A stretch of DNA of 64,000 nt from Paraburkholderia flava. Lineage in GTDB: Bacteria > Pseudomonadota > Gammaproteobacteria > Burkholderiales > Burkholderiaceae. Shown piece after piece: positions 42,936 through 51,840 of this stretch (positions within the stretch are counted from its first letter, which is position 1; every line of letters begins with the position of its first letter). Location: positions 62,001 to 126,000 of the forward strand of contig NZ_SMRO01000003.1 in the NCBI RefSeq assembly GCF_004359985.1, in the 5' to 3' direction. The position numbers were made by a program, and so were the translations under genes. The notes below the pieces were generated by a model. That model was not told where the DNA came from. It worked only from the letters and a program-made list of their open reading frames with translations, and made no database searches.

Positions 42936-43766
42936 TCAGACCGCGAGCCGTTCGCAGATCGACTTCGTCGCGGCCGCACCGTTCAGCGTGTAGAAGTGCA
43001 GTCCCGGCACGCCCGCACCGATCAGCCGACGGCACAGGTCGGTCACCACGTCGAGCCCGAACGCGCGGATCGCTTCGCGGTCGTCGCCGAAACTTTCCAG
43101 ACGACGCGCGACCCAGCGCGGCACTTCGGCGCCGCACATTTCGGAGAAGCGCATCAGCTGCGAGAAGTTCGTGATCGGCATGATGCCCGGCACGATCGGC
43201 ACATCGACACCGAGCTTGCGCGCATCGTCGACGAAACGGAAGTACGCGTCCGCGTTGAAGAAGTACTGCGTGATCGCCGAGTTCGCGCCCGCCTTCACCT
43301 TGCGCGCGAAGTTCTCCATGTCGTGACGCGGCGAGCGCGCCTGCGGGTGGTATTCCGGATAGCCGGCCACCTCGATGAAGAACCAGTCGCCGAACTCGGA
43401 GCGGATGAAGCTCACCAGTTCGGACGCGTGACGCAGTTCGCCGACTTCGCCCATGCCCGAGGGCAGATCGCCGCGCAACGCGACGATGTGACGGATGCCG
43501 TGCGAGCGGTACTCGTTGAGAATGCCGCGCAGGCTTTCACGCGACGAGCCGATGCACGACAGGTGCGGCGCCGCGTCGAGACCTTCCTTCGCCATATCGA
43601 CGACGGTATCGAGCGTGCCTTGCTGCGTCGAGCCGCCTGCGCCGAACGTGACGGACACGAATTTCGGCTTCAGCGGCGCGAGCTGCGCGCGCGTCGCACG
43701 CAGCTTGTCGACGCCTTCCGCCGTTTTCGGCGGGAAGAATTCGAATGACAGTTCTATCGGATTCAT
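42936..43766 (-). CDS. metF: methylenetetrahydrofolate reductase
   Basis: A 276-residue FAD-dependent TIM-barrel enzyme making 5-methyl-THF for methionine synthesis. SFEFFPPKTAEGVDKL opens it, with the catalytic Glu; FVSVTFGAGGSTQQGT, HIVALRGDLP, VAGYPEYHPQA and ITQYFFNADAYFRF are MetF motifs. It is the last gene of the ahcY–PF04020–metF run controlled by the SAH riboswitch, which joins homocysteine supply with its remethylation. Confidence 0.96.
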   Translation of the reverse strand: MNPIELSFEFFPPKTAEGVDKLRATRAQLAPLKPKFVSVTFGAGGSTQQGTLDTVVDMAKEGLDAAPHLSCIGSSRESLRGILNEYRSHGIRHIVALRGDLPSGMGEVGELRHASELVSFIRSEFGDWFFIEVAGYPEYHPQARSPRHDMENFARKVKAGANSAITQYFFNADAYFRFVDDARKLGVDVPIVPGIMPITNFSQLMRFSEMCGAEVPRWVARRLESFGDDREAIRAFGLDVVTDLCRRLIGAGVPGLHFYTLNGAAATKSICERLAV

Positions 43767-43796
43767 GATTCTGGAGGGTGACCGGTAGCTTCGGCG

Positions 43797-44150
43797 TTAA
43801 CCGAGCGAACGGTTACCGAAAATGAGCGCGGACAGCAGCCACGACACGATGCTGTACAGAATCGAGCCGAAGAATGCGGACCAGAAACCCGACACTTCGA
43901 ATCCCTTCAGCAGCGATGCGCACAGCCAGAAGCACAGCGCATTGACGACGAGGATGAAGAGGCCGAGCGTGAGTATCGTCACGGGCAGCGTCAGCAGGAT
44001 CAGCACCGGACGCAGCACCGCATTGATCAGCCCGAGCACGATCGCGACGATCAGCGCGGTACCGAAGCTGCGGATGTGGATCGACGGAACGATGTACGTG
44101 ATGATCAGCAGCGCGAGCGCGTTGACGAGCCAGGTCAGCAGTAGAGACAT
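43797..44150 (-). CDS. PF04020-type four-helix membrane protein (phage holin superfamily IV-like)
   Basis: A 117-residue inner-membrane protein with four hydrophobic helices, beginning LLLTWLVNALALLIITYIVPSIHI. FGTALIVAIVLGLINAVLRPVLILLTLPVTILTLGLF is the family signature. The holin-like label is historical; no lysis genes are near. It sits between ahcY and metF in the same direction, 30 bp before metF, and so is under the SAH riboswitch. Its role there is unknown. Confidence 0.87.
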   Translation of the reverse strand: MSLLLTWLVNALALLIITYIVPSIHIRSFGTALIVAIVLGLINAVLRPVLILLTLPVTILTLGLFILVVNALCFWLCASLLKGFEVSGFWSAFFGSILYSIVSWLLSALIFGNRSLG

Positions 44151-44312
44151 GAAGAGCTCCTCGAAGACGAGTGGTCCGGAAGACGAATGCGGCGGGCACC
44201 GTGCTTGCGATATCCGCCGCCCCGCTTTGTTAACAGCTTTGCATCGCTACGCGTTGACCGCCGCGCACACGACCCGCGTTGCAGCAGCGGGCCATGTGCA
44301 CGGGATCAGCGA

Positions 44313-45734
44313 TCAGTAGCGGTAGTGGTTCGGCTTGTACGGACCGCTCTTGTCGACGCCGATGTAGCCGGCCTGTTCGTCGGACAGCACGGTCAGGTTC
44401 GCGCCGATGCGCGCCAGATGCAGACGCGCGACCTTTTCGTCGAGTTGCTTCGGCAGCACGTACACCTTGTTCTCGTACTTGTTGCCTTCGGTGAACAGTT
44501 CGATCTGCGCGAGCGTCTGGTTCGTGAACGAGTTCGACATCACGAACGACGGGTGACCCGTCGCGCAGCCGAGGTTCACGAGGCGGCCTTCAGCCAGCAG
44601 GATCACGCGCTTGCCGTCCGGGAAAATGATGTGGTCGACTTGCGGCTTGATGTTGTCCCACTTGTACTGACGGGTCGACGCGATATCGATTTCCGAATCG
44701 AAGTGGCCGATGTTGCAGACGATCGCGTTGTGGCGCATCGCCTTCATGTGGTCGTGGCCGATCACGTGATAGTTGCCGGTCGCCGTGACGAAAATGTCGG
44801 CCTTATCCGCCGCGTATTCCATCGTGACGACACGATAGCCTTCCATCGCTGCCTGCAGTGCGCAGATCGGATCGATTTCGGTGACCCACACCGTCGCGCC
44901 CAGACCGCGCAGCGATTGCGCGCAGCCCTTGCCCACGTCGCCGTAACCCGCGACGACCGCGATCTTGCCTGCGATCATCACGTCGGTTGCGCGCTTGATG
45001 CCGTCGACGAGCGACTCGCGGCAGCCGTACAGGTTGTCGAACTTCGACTTCGTGACCGAGTCGTTCACGTTGATCGCCGGGAACGGCAGACGCCCTTCCT
45101 TTTCCATCTGATACAGACGGTGCACGCCGGTCGTCGTTTCTTCGGTGACGCCCTTGATGTGCGCGAGACGCGTCGAGTACCACACCGGGTCCGCATCGAG
45201 GTGCGAAGCGATCGACTTGTACAGCGCGACTTCTTCCTCGTTGGTCGGCTTCGAGATCACCGAGCGATCTTTCTCTGCCTTCGAGCCGAGGATCAGCAGC
45301 AGCGTTGCATCGCCGCCGTCGTCGAGGATCATGTTGGCGAACTGACCGTTCGGCCATTCGAAGATGCGGTGCGAGAACTCCCAGTATTCGTCGAGCGATT
45401 CGCCCTTGAATGCGAACACCGGCGTGCCGCCCTTCGCGATCGCGGCGGCAGCGTGGTCCTGCGTCGAGAAGATGTTGCACGATGCCCAGCGCACATCCGC
45501 GCCGAGCGCGGTCAGCGTCTCGATCAGCACGCCGGTCTGGATCGTCATGTGCAGCGAACCGGCGATGCGCGCGCCCTTCAGCGGCTGCTGCGCCTTGTAC
45601 TCTTCGCGCGTCTGCACGAGGCCGGGCATTTCGGTTTCAGCGATGTCGAGTTCCTTGCGGCCCCAGTCGGCAAGCGACAGGTCTGCAACGACGAAATCTT
45701 TGGAGTTTTTGGAATCGTGAACTGCGGCGTTCAT
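44313..45734 (-). CDS. ahcY: S-adenosylhomocysteine hydrolase
   Basis: A 473-residue NAD-dependent enzyme splitting SAH into adenosine and homocysteine. [27 protein letters not shown] opens the conserved region; [34 protein letters not shown] (NAD site) and the C-terminal [13 protein letters not shown] are diagnostic. The ~40-residue insert typical of bacterial forms is present ([20 protein letters not shown]). The ATG at 45734 was chosen: AAGGAGGG sits 5 nt upstream. Expression is set by the riboswitch at 45804-45881. Confidence 0.97.
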   Translation of the reverse strand: MNAAVHDSKNSKDFVVADLSLADWGRKELDIAETEMPGLVQTREEYKAQQPLKGARIAGSLHMTIQTGVLIETLTALGADVRWASCNIFSTQDHAAAAIAKGGTPVFAFKGESLDEYWEFSHRIFEWPNGQFANMILDDGGDATLLLILGSKAEKDRSVISKPTNEEEVALYKSIASHLDADPVWYSTRLAHIKGVTEETTTGVHRLYQMEKEGRLPFPAINVNDSVTKSKFDNLYGCRESLVDGIKRATDVMIAGKIAVVAGYGDVGKGCAQSLRGLGATVWVTEIDPICALQAAMEGYRVVTMEYAADKADIFVTATGNYHVIGHDHMKAMRHNAIVCNIGHFDSEIDIASTRQYKWDNIKPQVDHIIFPDGKRVILLAEGRLVNLGCATGHPSFVMSNSFTNQTLAQIELFTEGNKYENKVYVLPKQLDEKVARLHLARIGANLTVLSDEQAGYIGVDKSGPYKPNHYRY

Positions 45735-45803
45735 CACGCCCTCCTTTCTAAAAATGACTAGAAATTTGACGTGAGCGCCGTTCGATGCGGGGGTAAGAAG
45801 CAC

Positions 45804-45881
45804 TTACAACAGGCTTCAGACCACCCGGATTGAAAGCCTCCGAGCCTGGCGGGTAGAACCCGTCGCAACGCTCCTCGGAGG
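45804..45881 (-). ncRNA. SAH riboswitch in the ahcY leader
   Basis: On the minus strand, CCTCCGAGGAGCGTTGCGAC starts at 45881 and CCAGGCTCGGAGG follows, closing the long P1 stem (CCTCCGAG with CTCGGAGG). CGGGT-TCT-ACCCG forms the inner hairpin, AGGCTT pairs with AAGCCT in the next stem, and TTGCGAC can pair with GTTGTAA (45810-45804), including G-U pairs, to make the pseudoknot. These are the defining parts of the SAH aptamer, which raises ahcY expression when SAH builds up. A TACAAT -10 box lies at 45896-45891, 9 nt before the aptamer. Confidence 0.88.
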
Positions 45882-45954
45882 CGAAACGCGATTGTAGCAA
45901 ATCGGGATGACTGCGGCGGGGGCTTTCGCGCAGAGAAATCGCTAAGCGAGAGAA

Positions 45955-46677
45955 CTAAACCGGCAGGAAGCCGAGCAGCGGCGCGGCCAGCACCATCACG
46001 ATGCCGGCGATCATCATCGTCAGGCTCGCGACGACGCCTTCCTCGCTACCCAGCTCGCGCGCCTTCGCGGTGCCGACGCCGTGCGCGGCCGCACCGAACA
46101 GCGCGCCGCGCGCGAGCCGCGTGCGCAGCGGCAGCAACGCCAGCACGATCTCGCCGAACAGCATCCCGCAGACACCGGTCGCGATCACGAACAACGCGGT
46201 CAACTCGCGCGGCGCGTGGATCCGGTCGGACACTGCGAGCGCGAACGGCGTCGAGATCGAGCGCGTCATCAGGCTGCGCTGCAGATCCGGCGACAGATGC
46301 AGCAGTTTCGCGAGCACGAGCGATCCACCGACCGCCACCACCACACCGACACCGACACCCACCGCAAGCGAGATCCAGTGCTGCTTTAACAGCGCGCGGT
46401 ATTCGTAGATAGGCACCGCGAACGCGACGGTCGCGGGCCCGAGCAGCCACATCAGCCAGCGGGTGTCGCGGAAGTAGACCGCGTACGGAATGTGCGCGAC
46501 CAGCACGATCGCGGCGAGCACAGCGGGCACCGAAACAAGCGGCGTCAGCCACGGCGACGGATAGCGCGCGTACAGCGCCTTCGACGCGAAATACAGCGCA
46601 ACCGTCAGCACGAAGCAACCGGCCGCGATCAGGCGCGAGGCGTCGTCGGCGAAGAGTGACGCGTAGAGGGTGCTCAT
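45955..46677 (-). CDS. LrgB/CidB family membrane protein
   Basis: A 240-residue inner-membrane protein of the LrgB family with seven or more helices. WLLGPATVAFAVPIYEYRALLKQHW, SLMTRSISTPFALAVSDRI, LFVIATGVCGMLFGE and AAHGVGTAKARELGSEEGVVASL are conserved LrgB blocks. With its LrgA partner it has been tied to murein hydrolase control and, in some bacteria, to pyruvate or other C2/C3 metabolite transport. It follows the lrgA-like gene by 29 bp. Confidence 0.9.
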   Translation of the reverse strand: MSTLYASLFADDASRLIAAGCFVLTVALYFASKALYARYPSPWLTPLVSVPAVLAAIVLVAHIPYAVYFRDTRWLMWLLGPATVAFAVPIYEYRALLKQHWISLAVGVGVGVVVAVGGSLVLAKLLHLSPDLQRSLMTRSISTPFALAVSDRIHAPRELTALFVIATGVCGMLFGEIVLALLPLRTRLARGALFGAAAHGVGTAKARELGSEEGVVASLTMMIAGIVMVLAAPLLGFLPV

Positions 46678-46706
46678 CGGATGGCCTGGTCGAGAGGTGG
46701 GTGCGG

Positions 46707-47201
46707 TCAGTACTGTTGGTACGAAGGGCCACGCGATTCGATCACGCGCGCGACCCGCACGCGCCGCAATGCGACGCGGCGTTCAAGCCGAGCCGCCTGC
46801 TCGACCGCGAACGCGACGGCAATCATCACCATCAACGTCCCGCCGATCACGACCAGCGCGAGGCGCCAGCCGTCTTCGCGAAATAGCCCGCCGTACTGCA
46901 CGGCCGCGACCGCCGCCGGGATGAAGAACAGCAGCATGTCGGACAGCAGCCAGTCGGCACCGGCCTTGACCCAACGCGGCGCGACGCCGCCGCAGAACAG
47001 CAGCGCCAACAGCGCGATCAGACCGACCACGCCGCCGGGCAGCGGCAGGTCGAGCGTGCGCACGACGAAGTCGGCGGCGAACCACACCGCGCCGAGCGCT
47101 GCGCTCTGCACTGCGATCCGGCCGATTCGCGCGATGCGCTGCATGCCGCTCTTGCCGAAGAAAGGCAAACGAGACAGCAAGGCAAACAAGCGGCCGATCA
47201 T
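46707..47201 (-). CDS. LrgA/CidA family membrane protein
   Basis: A 164-residue inner-membrane protein with four hydrophobic helices. GAVWFAADFVVRTLDLPLPGGVVGLIALLALLF and GADWLLSDMLLFFIPAAVAAVQY are LrgA/CidA motifs (LP(L)PGxxxG, and FFIPA). The C-terminus is basic. It precedes the LrgB-like gene and is divergent from a LysR gene, the arrangement of cidAB with cidR. Confidence 0.88.
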   Translation of the reverse strand: MIGRLFALLSRLPFFGKSGMQRIARIGRIAVQSAALGAVWFAADFVVRTLDLPLPGGVVGLIALLALLFCGGVAPRWVKAGADWLLSDMLLFFIPAAVAAVQYGGLFREDGWRLALVVIGGTLMVMIAVAFAVEQAARLERRVALRRVRVARVIESRGPSYQQY

Positions 47202-47283
47202 GGCAAACCCCTAGTGATTTCCGATGACCTTGAGTATAGGGAGCCCCTTGACATAAATATAATGACTTAGAATCATCTTCTTC

Positions 47284-47298
47284 ATTCCGAATCGGAAT
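47284..47298. promoter_or_regulatory. CidR-type LysR operator
   Basis: ATTCCGA, a single central base and TCGGAAT form a perfect palindrome in the 121-bp gap between lrgA and the LysR gene. It contains a T-N11-A LysR motif (T at 47285, A at 47297). It lies 25 bp before the regulator's start, so it could serve autoregulation as well as lrgAB control. Confidence 0.55.
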
Positions 47299-47322
47299 CT
47301 CACCGTCGAGGAGCTACTTGCC

Positions 47323-48261
47323 GTGGAACTGCGCGCACTCCGCTATTTCGTCGAAGTCGTTCGTCAGCAGAGCTTCACCGTCGCGGCCGAGCAGATGTTC
47401 GTCACGCAGCCGACCATCAGCAAGATGGTCAAGGCACTCGAGGACGAAGTCGGCTCGCCGCTGCTGCTGCGCGACGGTCGCCAGATGGTGCTCACCGACG
47501 CCGGACGCATCGTGTTCCAGCGCGGCCAGGACGTGCTCGCCGCGCATGCGCAGCTGCAGGCCGAACTCAACGATCTCGACAAACTCGGTCGCGGCGAACT
47601 GACCATCGGCATCCCGCCGATGGGCGGCGCGCTCTTCACGCCGGCCATCGCAGCGTTCCGGCAGCGTTATCCGAAGATCGATCTGAAGCTGTTCGAGCAG
47701 GGCTCACGTGGGATCGAGACCGCGCTGATCAGCGGCGAACTCGAACTGGGCGGCGTGCTGCAACCGGTCGATCCCGAGACGATCGACGTGCTGCCGATGT
47801 CGCGTCAACTGCTGTGGCTCGTCGCGCGTCGCGGCTCGCGCTGGGATGGCGCGCAGCAGGTGCGGCTCGCCGATCTCGCGAGCGAGCCGTTCGTGTTCTA
47901 CGGCGAAAGCCTCGCGCTGAACGACGTCGTGCTGAACGCGTGCCGCACCGCCGGTTTCGCGCCGACGATCGTCGGCCGTAGCGCGCATTGGGACTTCATG
48001 GCCGCGCTCGTGCAGGCAGGCGTCGGCATCGCGCTGCTGCCCGAGCCGTACTGTCGACGGCTCGATACCGCGCAGCTCGCGTGCTGTCCGGTGGTCGAGC
48101 CGGAGATTCCGTGGGAGATGGCGATCGGCTGGCGACGCAACGGCTACCTGTCACATGCGGCGCGTGCGTGGCTCGAGGTCGCGCGTGAGACGTTAGCCGC
48201 GCAGACGGATGATGAGTTCATGCCCATGCCGGCCGCCCTGAAGCATCCGGCCGCGAAATAG
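47323..48261 (+). CDS. LysR-family regulator, CidR-like
   Basis: A 312-residue LysR protein. The DNA-binding part reads ELRALRYFVEVVRQQSFTVAAEQMFVTQPTISKMVKALEDEVG; the effector domain has LTIGIPPMGGALFTPAIAAFRQRYP. It starts at GTG with GAGGAG at 47308-47313. Its divergence from lrgA/lrgB matches cidR beside cidAB; known CidR proteins respond to acetate or pyruvate overflow. The name is inferred from context. Confidence 0.85.
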   Translation: MELRALRYFVEVVRQQSFTVAAEQMFVTQPTISKMVKALEDEVGSPLLLRDGRQMVLTDAGRIVFQRGQDVLAAHAQLQAELNDLDKLGRGELTIGIPPMGGALFTPAIAAFRQRYPKIDLKLFEQGSRGIETALISGELELGGVLQPVDPETIDVLPMSRQLLWLVARRGSRWDGAQQVRLADLASEPFVFYGESLALNDVVLNACRTAGFAPTIVGRSAHWDFMAALVQAGVGIALLPEPYCRRLDTAQLACCPVVEPEIPWEMAIGWRRNGYLSHAARAWLEVARETLAAQTDDEFMPMPAALKHPAAK

Positions 48262-48264
48262 AAA

Positions 48265-48296
48265 ACGCCCGCCTCGCGAGTGAGCGGGACGGGCGT
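48265..48296. terminator. hairpin after the CidR-like gene
   Basis: ACGCCCG (48265-48271) pairs with CGGGCGT (48290-48296), 3 bp after the stop. A nested CCCGC/GCGGG pairing is also possible. It lies between convergent genes. Confidence 0.5.
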
Positions 48297-48325
48297 CGTC
48301 AATCTTGAAACGTGAAGTGCAACGA

Positions 48326-48703
48326 TCAGTCAGCGTGCGGATCGTGTTCGCAGCGCGGGTCCCAGCGGCGGTCGATATCCGGCGGCAAGTGCGCCTTGTA
48401 TTCGCCCGTTTCGGTAAACCGCCATGCGCAGTAGCCGCACAGGAACCAGCGCCCTAAGGGCACGCGCGTCATGACTTCCAGCTCTTCTTTCGAGTGATGC
48501 CAGCGCGGCGGCAACAGCGCGAAGAACAGATCGTTGACGATACGTTTCGAACGTAGCGCAACGGACAGACGGAAGTGCCGCAAACTGCCTCTACGCGCGA
48601 CGCGATCGACATCCGGATGCGAGTAGAAATAGCGGATGCCCTGCGCGGCCTGACCGATGTTAAGTACCGCGTGCTTCGCGTACTCCTCGATGGGTTGAAA
48701 CAT
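48326..48703 (-). CDS. hypothetical protein
   Basis: A 125-residue protein I do not recognise. It begins MFQPIEEYAKHAVLNIGQAA, is rich in Arg and aromatic residues, and has a CGYCAWRF pair of cysteines plus a third Cys near the C-terminus (PRCEHDPH), which may bind metal. No signal peptide or membrane segment is clear. The start has GAGG 8 nt upstream; an ATG eight codons earlier is possible. It is divergent from the DUF3601 gene, with a 223-bp gap that shows nothing recognised. Confidence 0.65.
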   Translation of the reverse strand: MFQPIEEYAKHAVLNIGQAAQGIRYFYSHPDVDRVARRGSLRHFRLSVALRSKRIVNDLFFALLPPRWHHSKEELEVMTRVPLGRWFLCGYCAWRFTETGEYKAHLPPDIDRRWDPRCEHDPHAD

Positions 48704-48926
48704 GGATGAACCTCGATGATGCTGCATGCGACGATGCCAGCCGTTGCGCGGAAGCGGCGCCGACGGCGAGGCGCTTGAGCGAGGGATGGAAAAGTTGTCT
48801 CATGCCGGTTCTCCTGGTCGTTAGAGGTTCGGGATGGATTGTAGCGGCGGGCAAGGTGGATTCGCGAAGGTGCGATGCCGCGACGCGACACCTGTAGATC
48901 ATCAACAACAGAAGGAACCCGTCGAC

Positions 48927-49715
48927 ATGCAAGGACCCCGAGCGCCGCAGACGTGGACCGCGCAGACGCCGGCACGCAGCTACGGCACGCTGATCCCCGG
49001 ACGCCGCTACGAAGTGCAGCGCCCGTTCGTCGATTATGACGGCGACATGCACATGCCCGGCGAACGCTGGACGTTTCTCGGCAGCAATTTCTTGCCGTAC
49101 GACGATGGGCTGTCGCTGTTCGTTTCGCTGGACGGCAAGCAGGAATGGCACATCCGTCTGCAGGATCGACCGGAAGAGCAGGCGGCGATCATCGCCACGC
49201 TCGCGCAGCATGTGGTCGAGGTGAAGGAGAACGACGCGGGCTCGCCACCGCCCATACCGGCGACGCCTGCCGTTTCGCCCGGCACGGCATCGAGTGCTGC
49301 ACGCTCGCTCGCCGTCACCGCGTTGCCGGGTGTGGTCGTCGGTGCGGTTGCGGGTTATGCGATCGCGGTATCGATGTACGACGGTGAGGCTGCGCGGATG
49401 TCGACTGCGATCGCGCTCGGTGGTGCTCTTGTGGGTCTTGTCGTGGGTGTGCTGCTGGGTCTGCGCATGCATGCCGCGCGGCAATGGCAGGCGCTGCGCG
49501 CTGCCGTGCCGATCGGGTTGCCGGCGGCGTCGGTCGAAGCGCTGCTCGGCAAACCCGATAGACAGATGGAGCTATTCCCGTCCAGCGCGGCGGCGACGAC
49601 CTGGACCTATGTGCACGCGACGTTCGCGGGCATCCGTTTGCGCTCGGGTACGGCAATCGATTTCGACCGTCGCGATCGCGTGCTCGATGTTCGCAGGCTG
49701 CGTGGTTGGAGGTAG
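48927..49715 (+). CDS. DUF3601-like protein with two membrane helices
   Basis: A 262-residue protein. The N-terminal ~90 residues (LIPGRRYEVQRPFVDYDGDMHMPGERWTFLGSNFLPYDDGLSLFVS) resemble the DUF3601 family. Two hydrophobic helices follow at ~125-185 (LPGVVVGAVAGYAIAVSMY and ALGGALVGLVVGVLLGLRM). The tail from ~205 (SVEALLGKPDRQMELF and GSAIDFD-like strands) looks like a small beta domain. Function is unknown. A strong 10-bp hairpin follows the stop. Confidence 0.7.
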   Translation: MQGPRAPQTWTAQTPARSYGTLIPGRRYEVQRPFVDYDGDMHMPGERWTFLGSNFLPYDDGLSLFVSLDGKQEWHIRLQDRPEEQAAIIATLAQHVVEVKENDAGSPPPIPATPAVSPGTASSAARSLAVTALPGVVVGAVAGYAIAVSMYDGEAARMSTAIALGGALVGLVVGVLLGLRMHAARQWQALRAAVPIGLPAASVEALLGKPDRQMELFPSSAAATTWTYVHATFAGIRLRSGTAIDFDRRDRVLDVRRLRGWR

Positions 49716-49727
49716 CGTCGCCGCACA

Positions 49728-49752
49728 GCATCGTCGCGTCATGCGACGATGC
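49728..49752. terminator. 10-bp hairpin after DUF3601-like gene
   Basis: GCATCGTCGC (49728-49737) and GCGACGATGC (49743-49752) form a perfect stem with a 5-nt loop, 12 bp after the stop. ACGGTTTCC follows, a weak U-run. Confidence 0.6.
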
Positions 49753-49869
49753 ACGGTTTCCAACAGCACATGCCTGCGCGATTCCCTCGGCACTCGCGAT
49801 GCCAGACATTCACGACGGCGAATCGATGGAACACGTCTGCTTCGACTCCCATCGATTCACCTCGCCCCA

Positions 49870-51498
49870 TCAAGCCATCACCTTCTCCGCCGCCGTCTCG
49901 CTCACGCGACGCGCCTCTGCAATCAACTCCGCCGCCCGCTCCCCGATCATCACCGTCGGCGCATTCGTATTCCCGCCGATCAGCGTCGGCATCACCGATG
50001 CATCGACGATCCGCAGCCCCGACACCCCACGCACACGCAACTGCGGATCGACCACCGAGCGCTCATCGCTGCCCATCCGGCACGTGGCGACCGGGTGATA
50101 GATCGTGTCCGCGTGCGCGGCGATCGTGTCGCGCAGTTCCGCATCGCTTTGCCCCGGATCCGTGTACAGCTCTTTACCACCGCACAGCGCAAGCGAAGGC
50201 GCATCGAGAATGCGTCGCGCGATATGCGCACCATCGACCAGCAGATCGAGATCGCGCGAGTCGCTGAAGAAACGCGGATCGATACGCGGCGCGACGCGTG
50301 CATCCGCACTCGCGAGTGCGACGGTGCCGCGACTCTTCGGCCGCAGCACGCATACGTGCAGCGAATAGCCGTGCCCCCAGTGCATGTGACGGTTGTGATC
50401 GTCGACGAGTGCCGCGCAGAAATGCAGTTGCAGATCGGGCCGGTCGAGCGTCGGACGGCTCTTCACGAAACCGCCCGCCTCCGCGACGTTGCTCGACAGC
50501 ATCCCGCGACCATGCCGCGAAAATTCGACGAACTGCGGGACCATTCGCGCAATACCTCGCAGCGAGATGCCGGTCGGCTCGATCGAGCGCACGCGCTTGT
50601 TGATCGTGAAGTCGATGTGATCGATCAGGTTCTGTCCGACGTCCGGCGCATCGTGCAGCACGCGCACACCGAATGCGCGCAGATGCTCGGCGGGTCCGAT
50701 GCCCGAACACATCAGCAGTTGCGGCGTATTGAACGCGCCCGCCGCAAGCACGACTTCTGCGCGCGCCTCGAGTATTTCGGTGCGACCGCCGCGCACGACT
50801 TCGACACCGCTCGCGCGCGTGCCGTCGAAGGTCACGCGCAGCACGGTCGCATCGGCGATCGTATGCAGGTTCGGCCGCGCGCGGTCGTACACGTATGCGC
50901 GCGCGACGCTGCAGCGTCGGCCGTCGCGTTGCGTCACCTGATAGAAGCCGACGCCTTCCTGGTCCGGTCCGTTGAAATCGGGGTTCGCGCGATAGCCGGC
51001 TTCGAGCGCCGCCTGCACGAAGCGCTGCGAAAACGGATTGCGAAAGCGCAGATCGCTGACCGTCAGCGGGCCGTCCGCGCCGTGCAGCGCGTCGGCGCCG
51101 CGCTCGTTGCCTTCCGCGCGACGGAAGTACGGCAGCACGTCCTGCCACGACCAGCCGGTGCAACCGAGTTCGGCCCATTCGTCGTAATCGAGCGGATGAC
51201 CGCGCGTGTAGATCATCGCGTTGATCGCACTCGATCCGCCGAAGCCGCGACCGCGTGGCTGATAGCCGCGTCGTCCGGCGAGTCCCGGCTGCGGTTCGGT
51301 TTCGAAACCGTAGTTGGTCTTCAGCTTGTACGGCACGACCGCCGCGACGCCGGTCGGCATGTTGACGAACAGATTGCGGTCGGTGTGCGGCCCCGCTTCG
51401 ATCAACGCGATCGTCGCGTCGGGGCAGCGGTCCGCGAGCCGGCTCGCCAGCGAACAGCCGCCGGAACCCGCGCCCACGATGATGTAGTCGTATTGCAT
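49870..51498 (-). CDS. GMC-family FAD-dependent alcohol/choline dehydrogenase-like oxidoreductase
   Basis: A 542-residue flavoprotein. The FAD motif is YDYIIVGAGSGGCSLASRLA; the GMC signature 1 is RGRGFGGSSAINAMIYTRG, signature 2 includes GAFNTPQLLMCSGIGP, and the C-terminal catalytic region has HPVATCRMG and GGNTNAPTVMIGERAAELI. It oxidises an alcohol to an aldehyde, reducing FAD; close relatives act on choline (BetA) or aliphatic alcohols (AlkJ). The ATG at 51498 has GGGAGG upstream. It is divergent from the aidB-type gene; an aldehyde dehydrogenase gene lies beyond that, so a linked oxidation route is possible. Confidence 0.88.
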   Translation of the reverse strand: MQYDYIIVGAGSGGCSLASRLADRCPDATIALIEAGPHTDRNLFVNMPTGVAAVVPYKLKTNYGFETEPQPGLAGRRGYQPRGRGFGGSSAINAMIYTRGHPLDYDEWAELGCTGWSWQDVLPYFRRAEGNERGADALHGADGPLTVSDLRFRNPFSQRFVQAALEAGYRANPDFNGPDQEGVGFYQVTQRDGRRCSVARAYVYDRARPNLHTIADATVLRVTFDGTRASGVEVVRGGRTEILEARAEVVLAAGAFNTPQLLMCSGIGPAEHLRAFGVRVLHDAPDVGQNLIDHIDFTINKRVRSIEPTGISLRGIARMVPQFVEFSRHGRGMLSSNVAEAGGFVKSRPTLDRPDLQLHFCAALVDDHNRHMHWGHGYSLHVCVLRPKSRGTVALASADARVAPRIDPRFFSDSRDLDLLVDGAHIARRILDAPSLALCGGKELYTDPGQSDAELRDTIAAHADTIYHPVATCRMGSDERSVVDPQLRVRGVSGLRIVDASVMPTLIGGNTNAPTVMIGERAAELIAEARRVSETAAEKVMA

Positions 51499-51840
51499 CG
51501 AAGCCTCCCTCAGTCGCGCGCGTTGCTCGCACGCCATGTCTCGTGCACACTTGTCTACGTGTGTTTCAAGCCGCATTGTAGGGAGCGCGGCGGCGCGCGC
51601 GGCGCTCGACGTCAGAGCGATTCCTCTAAACGGCGCGAGGCCCTACCCCTATGATGAAAGACGCGGCCGGCATCGTCGGCCCGGCTTCCTGCCGGTTCAA
51701 ACAGCGTGTGCCGCACGCACTCGCAGCACGACAGGCACGCGACGCCCCGATGAAACAAGCCGCACGCGCAGACACTGCGAGCCAGGCGCAAACCGGCGCA
51801 TCGAAACACGAAGCATGCCCACGACAGCATGGAGACAGCA

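Noticed and set aside
43797..44150. Prophage holin
   Set aside because: The family name is historical; no endolysin or phage structural genes are near and the gene lies within a metabolic operon.
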